64,000 nucleotides of DNA from NCBI GenBank assembly GCA_020073145.1, contig JAIQFS010000015.1, forward strand, positions 42,997-106,996, in the 5' to 3' direction. Source of the DNA: Terriglobia bacterium. Its GTDB lineage: Bacteria > Acidobacteriota > Terriglobia > Bryobacterales > Bryobacteraceae. Within the stretch, counting starts at the first letter, position 1. The number at the start of each line of letters is the position of its first letter. The position numbers and the translations under genes are program-made. Shown in pieces: positions 53,582 to 59,946 of this stretch. The notes beneath the pieces were generated by a model, which was not told the origin of the DNA, ran no database searches, and was given only the letters and a program-made list of their open reading frames with translations.

Positions 53582-54502
53582 ATGAAACGCCGCCTGAACA
53601 GAAGAGAACTCTTGAAAGGCTCCATGGCCGGCGCCTTGGCATTGGGCGCGCCGCGGCTCCTGAAGGCGCAGCCACCGGTCACGAAGCTGACCGGCACGTT
53701 GTCCTTGATCGATGGAGGCGGCGCCAATGTCACGGCGCTCTCGACCGGGGACGGGTTCGTGCTCGTGGACAGCGGAGCGCCCAATTCCGGCGACGCCTTG
53801 GCGGCCGCGCTGAAGGGCCTGGCCTCGAATGGCAAGGTTCATACCTTGTTCAACACGCACTATCACCTGGACCAAACCGCCAATAACGAGCGGTTCGCCG
53901 CTGAAGGGGCGAAGATCATTTCCCAGAAGCGCACCCGGGAATGGATGGCGGCCGATTATTGGGTCCCGGTGGAGCAGCACTATGTGAAGGCGCGCCCCAA
54001 GGCCGCGCTTCCCACCGAGACGTTCCTCACCAAAGGCTCGATGAAGGCCGGCGACGAGGATATCGAGTACGGCTATCTGCTGATGGCGCACACCTGCGGC
54101 GATTCTTACGTTCATTTCAAGGGCGCCAACGTGATTGCCGTGGGCGACGCGGCATCGCCGGTGCGCGACCCCGAGCTCGACTGGTATACGGGAGGCTGGG
54201 TGGGCGGCCGCGTGGATTCCATGGATCTGCTGCTCTCGATCAGCAATGACCAGACGCGCTTCGTGCCCGCCTACGGCACAGCGATGACGAAGGCGCAGTT
54301 TAAGGCAGAGCGCGACCTGATGGAGGAAGTGAGGCAGCGGATTTTCGACCATGTCCGGACGGGCGAAGGTCCCGAGGACATGCTGAAGGCCGGCGCGCTC
54401 GACGGCCTTCCCCGCAAATGGAAAGATCCGTTGAAGTTCCTGTACGCGGCCGCCAAGGGCGCCTGGGGCTATTACGACAAGTTGGGCGAGAACGTGGTTT
54501 AG
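53582..54502 (+). CDS. Tat-exported metallo-beta-lactamase-fold hydrolase
   Basis: A 306-aa protein with a Tat signal (NRRELLKGSMAGALALGAP) and an MBL fold: VDSGAPNSGD, the zinc motif NTHYHLDQT at residues 91-99, LMAHTCGDSYVHF and VIAVGDAASPV. The canonical HxHxDH becomes HYHLDQ, so the second-site His is Gln; a one-zinc or altered site is likely. The ATG directly follows the DUF1552 stop. It is exported together with its neighbours. Substrate unknown. Confidence 0.87.
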   Translation: MKRRLNRRELLKGSMAGALALGAPRLLKAQPPVTKLTGTLSLIDGGGANVTALSTGDGFVLVDSGAPNSGDALAAALKGLASNGKVHTLFNTHYHLDQTANNERFAAEGAKIISQKRTREWMAADYWVPVEQHYVKARPKAALPTETFLTKGSMKAGDEDIEYGYLLMAHTCGDSYVHFKGANVIAVGDAASPVRDPELDWYTGGWVGGRVDSMDLLLSISNDQTRFVPAYGTAMTKAQFKAERDLMEEVRQRIFDHVRTGEGPEDMLKAGALDGLPRKWKDPLKFLYAAAKGAWGYYDKLGENVV

Positions 54503-54511
54503 GAGGCATCC

Positions 54512-56236
54512 GTGAAGCGCTTTCATCTAGCTGTTGTGTGTGCTGCCGGTGGAACTGCGCTCGTGGCCCATCTGGTTCTGGCGCAGGCAGCGAAGGCCCC
54601 CAAAGATCTCGCCACCCTGATTCAAGCCGGCGACACCAACCTGGCACTCCAACAGATTCAAGCGGGCGCCGACGTCAACCGCGCGCAACCCAACGGCACG
54701 ACGCCGCTGATTTGGGCCGCCAACCTCGGGGATGAAGAAGTCGCCGAGGCGCTGATCGCAAAAAAGGCGGATGTGAACGCCGCCAACGAGTTCGGCGCTA
54801 CGCCCTTGACCGAAGCCGCCAGGAAGAGTAACGCGCGTCTGGTCAAGATGCTGCTGGACGCCGGGGCCAAGGTCGATTCCGCAAACCCGGACGGTGAGAC
54901 GGCGCTGATGGCGGCGATCGGCGCCGGCGAAGTTGCCACCGTTAAAACATTGATCGACGCCGGCGCGAACGTAAATACAATCGAGAAGTTTCACAACCAG
55001 ACGCCGTTAATGTACGCCGCCGCCTCCGACCGGAATGCGGCGCAGATGGTGAAGCTCCTGCTCGCCAAAGGGGCCGACGTCAAGGCGCGGGCGCTTTATT
55101 CGGATTGGCCCAGCCAGGTCACAAGTGAGCCTCGTGCGCAGTACCGTTCCGTGGGCGGACTGACAGCTCTGTTATACGCGGCGCGCAGCGGCTGCTATGA
55201 GTGTGTCCAAGACATCATCGCGGCCGGAGCCGACGTCAATCTGCCGACACCGGAAGGGATTACGCCCCTGATGATCGCCCTCGACAACTCCCATAACGAC
55301 GCGGCCAAGCTCCTGATGGAGAAGGGAGCCAATATCGATGTGTTCGATTGGTGGGGACGCACGGCCCTATGGATTGCCGTGGATCGCAGGAGCACCGGCG
55401 GTGCTGGCGGGTTCGGTGGTGGCAGAGCCCGAGGCGGCGCGGGAGGCGGTTTCGGCGGCGGGGCCCGTGGCGCCGGTGCTGGTGCACGCGGCGGCCGTGC
55501 TGCGTTCGGCGGCGGTGCTGAGGCCAATGTGAGCCGCGGTCCGGCGGTTTCCAGCGTGGAGATCATCAATGCGCTGCTGAATGCCGGCGCCGATCCCAAT
55601 GTGGAAATGAACTTCCATCGCCCGAACGCTCCCGGCAGAGGACGTTTTGCCGATAACCAGATCAGCACCGGCACCACGCCATTGTTCCGGGCCGTGCAGA
55701 ACAACGATCTGGACGCAATCCAGGCTCTGCTGGCAAAAGGCGCCGATCCCAACGTCAACAGCATGGGATACACGGCCTTCCTGCTGGCTGCTGGCGCGGG
55801 ACCAAGCGGCCGCGGCGGCGCCGGGGCCGGTCCGGATTTGCGGATTGTGGACCTGCTGGTGCAGCATTCCGCCAATGTCAATGCGCAGGTCACCGGCACC
55901 AAGCTCTATTCGTATAACGTTTCGCGTGACGCGGGGAACAACAATGGAATCCATGAGGGCGATTCGGCGCTCCATGAAGCGGCGCGTTCCGGCCGGACGG
56001 AATTGGTGAAGTACCTGCTGGATCACGGGGCCAATCCCAACATTGTGGATGCCGACGGCAAGAAGCCGATCGACGTCGCCGGCGTGCCGCGACCGATCCG
56101 TGGTTTCGGCCAGGCTCCCGCCGCGGCCGCTCCCGGGCGTGCTCCTGGTCGCGGCGGGCCTGGACGCGCCGCGATCGACCCGGCAGCGGTCGCCGAAATC
56201 CGCACCCTGCTCGAAGCGGCCGCTGCCAAGAAGTAA
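54512..56236 (+). CDS. Exported ankyrin-repeat protein with a Gly/Ala/Arg-rich insert
   Basis: A 574-aa protein with a signal peptide (VVCAAGGTALVAHLVLAQ). It carries about ten ankyrin repeats (pattern 'G.TPL..AA..G..e.v..Ll..GAdvN'). A low-complexity Gly/Ala/Arg/Phe block at about residues 293-340 interrupts the repeats, and a second short Pro/Gly/Ala-rich stretch comes near the end. The start is GTG 54512 with AGGAGG 6 bases before it. It is the last gene of the DUF1592 operon and probably a protein-binding scaffold in the periplasm. The insert is unusual and may be flexible or self-associating. Confidence 0.88.
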   Translation: MKRFHLAVVCAAGGTALVAHLVLAQAAKAPKDLATLIQAGDTNLALQQIQAGADVNRAQPNGTTPLIWAANLGDEEVAEALIAKKADVNAANEFGATPLTEAARKSNARLVKMLLDAGAKVDSANPDGETALMAAIGAGEVATVKTLIDAGANVNTIEKFHNQTPLMYAAASDRNAAQMVKLLLAKGADVKARALYSDWPSQVTSEPRAQYRSVGGLTALLYAARSGCYECVQDIIAAGADVNLPTPEGITPLMIALDNSHNDAAKLLMEKGANIDVFDWWGRTALWIAVDRRSTGGAGGFGGGRARGGAGGGFGGGARGAGAGARGGRAAFGGGAEANVSRGPAVSSVEIINALLNAGADPNVEMNFHRPNAPGRGRFADNQISTGTTPLFRAVQNNDLDAIQALLAKGADPNVNSMGYTAFLLAAGAGPSGRGGAGAGPDLRIVDLLVQHSANVNAQVTGTKLYSYNVSRDAGNNNGIHEGDSALHEAARSGRTELVKYLLDHGANPNIVDADGKKPIDVAGVPRPIRGFGQAPAAAAPGRAPGRGGPGRAAIDPAAVAEIRTLLEAAAAKK

Positions 56237-56358
56237 TCGTCAACGTTCCAAAGACGCAGAACTCAGGAAACAATTGAAGCAGCCAGCGAAAGACTTCCGC
56301 CCCTCTGAGGCTTTGGATGGGCGCCAGCGCAAGATCGACAGTAGAATTCTCGAGAAAC

Positions 56359-56407
56359 TGGAGCCACCCGCCGGGATCGAACCGGCGACCTGCTGATTAC
56401 GAATCAG
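56359..56407 (-). other. attL-like site: 3' end of tRNA-Thr(CGT) (copy B)
   Basis: On the minus strand this reads CTGATTCGTAATCAGC, then the variable loop, a perfect T arm (GCCGG-TTCGATC-CCGGC), acceptor strand GGGTGGC, discriminator T and encoded CCA. The anticodon is CGT (Thr). No D arm or 5' acceptor (GCCACCC) lies on its 5' side, so only the 3' half is present. This is what an integrative element leaves at the end distal to the rebuilt tRNA. The chromosome is to the left, so the element runs right and the intact tRNA should lie beyond the window. 56360-56399 matches 37202-37241. Confidence 0.8.
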
Positions 56408-56769
56408 TAACTAACAATAAATCAGCTATTTACGGCGGTCATGCCCACCAGTGCCAATTCTTGACCGTTACTACCAATCGTCCCTCTGTTCTCTTATCGT
56501 TGGAAGTGTGCGGCAGCAGCATTCGACATTAAATTGGCAAGCGTGTGCACTCAAGCTCAACGGGGCGTGGGCATACCAGTGGGCATACCTGGGGCACCGA
56601 ACCGCCGTGTGCCATTACGATGTCCCTCCACGCGACGAGTTGAATCTGACACTCGGCTCCGTCTATGTTGAAAGGGGCGTCTAGGCTCGGACTGATCCTC
56701 CGGGCCGAAGGCTGGGAACCCTGCCCAGTGGCGGCCCTTCCACTTCCAGGGGAATCGCAGAGGGGAGCG
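56408..56769. other. Left border of the integrated element, no gene seen
   Basis: This 362-base stretch just inside the attachment site has no supported gene. It contains two GGGCATACC copies in a direct pair (near 56568 and 56581) and an AT-rich start. Recombinase binding arms would be expected here. Confidence 0.4.
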
Positions 56770-57585
56770 ATGAATACGTGGCCGCGCCTGTCAGTCGAAG
56801 CGCAGAAGAAGATTCTCGCTGACGAAACCGAAGCGAAGGCGCAACTGGGCGACAACGTTCGCCCGTACACTCCCGGGAACCCAGACTGGCTCCGCACCAG
56901 GGAAAACATACTGGAGGGTGGATATCGCGTCATAGATTTCGTGTGCAGTTACGTGGAGATCATCTTCGACATTTACGCAGCCGCGTATGATCTGTCAGCG
57001 CTAACGTCCACGGGTGTGTTGACGGAGCGAATACTCCCCCTGACAAAAAGAATGGCGGATAAAGCATGGGGCGGCTGGCTGTGGGCAACCGCGTTTCCTG
57101 AACGGCCAACCATAGCCCCAGATGGGCCGCGTAAACCGGGCGACATTGAATTCGATCTTCCACCCCGCCTTAGCCGTGCGACGGGAGCGAAGAGGGGCGT
57201 GTTGTCCGTCGCCGACATTCCGGTTGACTCGCAGCTCGCTGCTGGCCTTGCGCAGCTGCAGGAACGATACCGTGAACAAATCGTAGAAACCCTGGACGGT
57301 CGGACCTCGGCCTGGCAACAAAGATCTCTTCCTGTTGCCAGGCCCGGTCACAACCCGCGATCCACCATCGACGCCTTTATCCAGAATGTGGCCCGGGCTG
57401 GAGCCAAAATTAACCGGACGGACATCTGGACAGTGGCGGGGTACAAGGACCGAACCGAATTCGAGCGTTACCAGCGCAAATCAACAAGAACAACCGCAAG
57501 CGCAACGAAAAACTTGGGTCGGGTTCTGAGCCTTTCGCCGGAAGCATTCCTGCTCGAACTAGAAAAAAAGAAGCGCCGGAAGTAA
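56770..57585 (+). CDS. Hypothetical element-encoded protein (271 aa)
   Basis: GAGGGGAGCG precedes ATG 56770, which I choose over the longer frame from 56665. The protein has an acidic/aromatic N-terminal half (VCSYVEIIFDIYAAAYDLSA), a Pro-rich middle (PERPTIAPDGPRKPGD), and a basic C-terminus (LLELEKKKRRK). The segment 220-260 (FIQNVARAGAKINRTDIWTV) looks like a DNA-binding helix-turn-helix-like region. No family recognised. First gene inside the element. Confidence 0.55.
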   Translation: MNTWPRLSVEAQKKILADETEAKAQLGDNVRPYTPGNPDWLRTRENILEGGYRVIDFVCSYVEIIFDIYAAAYDLSALTSTGVLTERILPLTKRMADKAWGGWLWATAFPERPTIAPDGPRKPGDIEFDLPPRLSRATGAKRGVLSVADIPVDSQLAAGLAQLQERYREQIVETLDGRTSAWQQRSLPVARPGHNPRSTIDAFIQNVARAGAKINRTDIWTVAGYKDRTEFERYQRKSTRTTASATKNLGRVLSLSPEAFLLELEKKKRRK

Positions 57586-57656
57586 GCCACCGCCGTCCGC
57601 CTCAGGAATCCCACCAGCATCGCGTGACCGAATGGTCGCGCAGCAGCGACTTCATT

Positions 57657-57716
57657 TTCCCCGCATTTCCCCGCATCTCCCCGCACCTTTCCGCGCTTGC
57701 CCCCCGCTATGCGGGG
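57657..57716. repeat. Tandem TTCCCCGCAT repeats and a CCCCGC/GCGGGG palindrome
   Basis: Two exact 10-base copies of TTCCCCGCAT (57657, 57667) are followed by CTCCCCGCAC (57677) and a decayed fourth. Then comes a palindrome CCCCGC-TAT-GCGGGG (57702-57716). Iterated GC-rich decamers next to a small regulator and ahead of primase and helicase genes resemble iterons of a replication origin or an operator array. Confidence 0.5.
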
Positions 57717-57733
57717 TCCCCTACGATTGATTC

Positions 57734-57754
57734 ACGGTGTTATGGAATCACCGT
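57734..57754. promoter_or_regulatory. Inverted repeat upstream of the AlpA-like gene
   Basis: ACGGTG-N9-CACCGT ends 12 bases before the ATG of the AlpA-like regulator; outer CTACG (57721) and CGTAG (57752) add partial symmetry. It is a plausible autoregulatory operator. Confidence 0.35.
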
Positions 57755-57766
57755 AGAAAGGATCGG

Positions 57767-57970
57767 ATGGCAGTTTCGAATTCCACGTTGGCTCCGCTCT
57801 TGAATGAACGTGAAGTTGCGCGGATTGCGAACCTATCTATTGGAACAATCCGGCGGTGGCGGCTGCTTCGACAAGGGCCAAAGTACCTAAAAATCGGCTC
57901 GGCGGTCCGGTATCAGCCCGAAGACGTCTCGGCGTGGCTGGAGAGCCGGCCAAGAGGAGGTGATCGTTAA
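57767..57970 (+). CDS. AlpA/excisionase-type helix-turn-helix protein
   Basis: A 67-aa protein with the MerR/AlpA-like winged helix fold: LLNEREVARIANLSIGTIRR, then WRLLRQGPKYLKIGSAVRY with the wing, and DVSAWLESR. Proteins of this type act as excisionases (recombination directionality factors) or transcription regulators in phage satellites, prophages and ICEs. AAAGGAT precedes ATG 57767; the longer frame (57737) is not needed. It sits between iteron-like repeats and the DNA-processing genes, as in many satellites. Confidence 0.88.
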   Translation: MAVSNSTLAPLLNEREVARIANLSIGTIRRWRLLRQGPKYLKIGSAVRYQPEDVSAWLESRPRGGDR

Positions 57971-58004
57971 AGAAGAAGATAAAAGCCGTGTTCAAAAACA
58001 GAAC

Positions 58005-58033
58005 GGCCCCGGGTGCTGGTAACACCTAGGGCC
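58005..58033 (+). terminator. Hairpin after the AlpA-like gene
   Basis: GGCCC-cg-GGTG and CACC-ta-GGGCC form a 9-bp stem with a small internal loop and a 7-base apical loop, 34 bases after the stop. A purine-rich stretch rather than T follows, so it could be an attenuator or processing hairpin. Confidence 0.4.
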
Positions 58034-58101
58034 TGCAAGAAAAGTAGCTGTCAACCAACAGACTACCCGATTCCTCTGCACAGTATCAAGAGTGGCGTTC
58101 G

Positions 58102-58224
58102 ATGCGCCACCTGGGCCAGATGCGGCCCAAGAAGTACATCTGCCTCAAAACGGACAGCGCGGTCAGCATGAACGTGATGCGCCCGTGGAGTCTGCCAAGA
58201 GTGGGATCAGCCTCATTTTTCTAA
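58102..58224 (+). CDS. Possible 40-aa small ORF before the Cys-rich protein
   Basis: An ATG frame runs 40 codons, with KKYICLKTDSAVSMNVMRPW in the middle, and ends in TAA overlapping the AAGGAG site of the next gene. That placement would couple translation. The upstream ribosome binding site is weak. Could be chance. Confidence 0.25.
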   Translation: MRHLGQMRPKKYICLKTDSAVSMNVMRPWSLPRVGSASFF

Positions 58225-58235
58225 GGAGAAGTAAT

Positions 58236-59030
58236 ATGCAGGATAATTCAGCTACCAAGAGGATGACGGCGCACGCGGACCAGGGCGAAGTCATCGCAGT
58301 GACCGACCAAGTCGCCGTTTTCAAAGGCGACGTTGAAGTAGTCCCCTCCCGGAGTCTCAGAGGGGACTTAGATCGCCACCTTCAAGTGATGGAGACGAAT
58401 TATGGTGAGGGCGGCGTTTCCGCCGATGACCTTGCTCACCGCAAACTTTCAAAATCCGGGCCGCGCTTCTGTCTACCAGGTTTGAAGGGTGACGAATTCG
58501 TTGACGAGCTTGTCGGCTTCATTATGCACACTCAGAAGACCCGAGCCCTCTGGCCGGACTCGGAAGCGGCGGGCAATTCGAGACCCCTCTGCAAATCCGA
58601 CGACGGTATCAGGGGGGAAGGCGTGCCGAGTGGCGTTTGCAAAGACTGCACCCTGGGAAACTTCGGCCCAAATGATGAGCCGCCCGTTTGTAAAGAGCGA
58701 CTATTTTTGTACATCTGGTGCCCGGATACGCGGATGGTAATCGTCGATCTGTCCCGCACTTCGATCGCGGACGCAGAGAAATTCACGAAACACGTGAAGA
58801 GGTTTGCACCGCTGCACCAGGTGCCGGTCAAGATTTCCGCCACCATAGTGAAGCGCGGCATGAAAGAGTTTTCCAAGGCGGTCTTCCAGGTCATCGGAGA
58901 TCCGTTGAGCGGGGAAGACGCCCGAGCGGCGGCAGCGTTCTCTGCTCGGTTGAAACAGCTTCTGAAATCGTCGGTGGAGTTGTCCACCACCGAGGTGTTG
59001 GCAGCCGCCATAGACGGGGAGGAGGTGTAG
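58236..59030 (+). CDS. Cys-rich phage/plasmid-type protein, possibly ssDNA-binding
   Basis: A 264-aa protein. The centre has a four- or five-cysteine cluster: LCKSDDG, GVCKDCTLGNFG and VCKERLF. This is followed by a beta-rich region ending in VDLSRTSIADAEKFTKHVK. I recall this 'C-S-x-D-G...C-x2-C-x2-N-x-F-G...C-K' arrangement in uncharacterised phage and plasmid proteins next to primases and recombination proteins. An OB-fold single-strand DNA-binding role is my inference. ATG 58236 has AAGGAG 7 bases before it. The primase gene begins 10 bases after its stop. Confidence 0.7.
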   Translation: MQDNSATKRMTAHADQGEVIAVTDQVAVFKGDVEVVPSRSLRGDLDRHLQVMETNYGEGGVSADDLAHRKLSKSGPRFCLPGLKGDEFVDELVGFIMHTQKTRALWPDSEAAGNSRPLCKSDDGIRGEGVPSGVCKDCTLGNFGPNDEPPVCKERLFLYIWCPDTRMVIVDLSRTSIADAEKFTKHVKRFAPLHQVPVKISATIVKRGMKEFSKAVFQVIGDPLSGEDARAAAAFSARLKQLLKSSVELSTTEVLAAAIDGEEV

Positions 59031-59040
59031 CCGGGACTGG

Positions 59041-59946
59041 ATGGTGGAAGCGATGATCGAATCCATCAACTTGTTGATCATGTTCATGGTGCTGAGCTCA
59101 GGTGGCTCAGCACCTGAACTGGCCAAGGTTAATTCCCGGAGGCTTGAAATCCGTGCGGCGGCCGGCGTCCCTGGCGGCCACGATAGTCCCTCGAACGCCG
59201 GGAAACAGTCCATTACCTCATTCATCATGGAGACCATCAACGTGCCCCCGTGGGGTCACCCGCTGGAAGAAAAGGATTACCGCAATCTGGAAGCACGGTG
59301 GATTACACGGGAACTTGCCAACCAGGCTCTATTGCGGCGCGTGAGTTCGGAAGAAGGTGCAGCAGTTGTTGGCCACCGCGGGGGACGCGACTGCGCCGGC
59401 ATCCTGATTCCCTACTATCTGCCGGGATCGCCGGATGTCATCAACTATCGGCTCCGGAGAGATGCGCCCGAATTGCGCTTCAACGAAATGGGAGAAGCCA
59501 AGCCGGAAGGAAAATACCTGGGTCCACCCAACGGCGGGAACCGACTATACGTGGTCCCCGGCACGCCGGTGGAATACTTGACTGACCTTTCGTTGCCGGT
59601 CGTCTTGACGGAAGGTGAATTCAAGACGATGGCGTTGTTCCGCCTTGCAAGCTATAACAGCACTTCATTCCGATTCCTACCGATCGGCCTCGCCGGCGTC
59701 TGGAACTGGCGCGGCGTCGTCGGCAAGACGGACGGCCCAAACGGCGAGCGACTTGATGTTAAGGGGCCAATTCCTGATCTTGGGCGATTGTCGTGGGCTG
59801 GACGCATTGTGCGCATCATCTTCGACACCAACGTGCGGTCCAACCAGATGGTTGCGGCAGCGAGGAGGGAGCTTTCCAAGGAACTGAAGAAGCGGGGTGC
59901 CCAGGTGTTCTGGACTGGACTCCCCGTGGCGGTGAGTCGTGGTTAA
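59041..59946 (+). CDS. DUF3854/TOPRIM-type primase domain protein (5' part of a split gene)
   Basis: A 301-aa frame. From about residue 63 it is conserved-looking: GILIPYYLPGSPDVINYRLR, then the TOPRIM-like LPVVLTEGEFKTMALFRLA, PIGLAGVWNWRG and the acidic IIFDTNVRSNQMVAAARREL. It ends WTGLPVAVSRG. The family's next motif, G-x-DDFLA, is missing here but appears at the start of the overlapping next frame, so the two probably form one protein. The first ~62 codons are doubtful: they include a 10-bp inverted repeat. Alternative starts are 59053 and 59227. Would make primers for element replication. Confidence 0.72.
   Translation: MVEAMIESINLLIMFMVLSSGGSAPELAKVNSRRLEIRAAAGVPGGHDSPSNAGKQSITSFIMETINVPPWGHPLEEKDYRNLEARWITRELANQALLRRVSSEEGAAVVGHRGGRDCAGILIPYYLPGSPDVINYRLRRDAPELRFNEMGEAKPEGKYLGPPNGGNRLYVVPGTPVEYLTDLSLPVVLTEGEFKTMALFRLASYNSTSFRFLPIGLAGVWNWRGVVGKTDGPNGERLDVKGPIPDLGRLSWAGRIVRIIFDTNVRSNQMVAAARRELSKELKKRGAQVFWTGLPVAVSRG
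59088..59114. repeat. 10-bp perfect inverted repeat
   Basis: GGTGCTGAGC and GCTCAGCACC flank a 7-base spacer. A smaller ATCAA-CTTG-TTGAT hairpin lies just before (59065-59078). Both fall in the doubtful N-terminal part of the primase frame, and may be a regulatory leader instead. Confidence 0.4.

Noticed and set aside
56359..56450. Complete tRNA-Thr at copy B
   Set aside because: The 3' half is perfect, but the 5' half is missing (no GCCACCC acceptor or D arm within 60 bases).
56529..56933. Minus-strand frame inside the element border, considered as an integrase C-terminus
   Set aside because: None of the tyrosine recombinase residues (R-H-R-Y motifs) can be found.
57653..57716. CRISPR array
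   Set aside because: Repeats are 10 bases and directly adjacent with no spacers.
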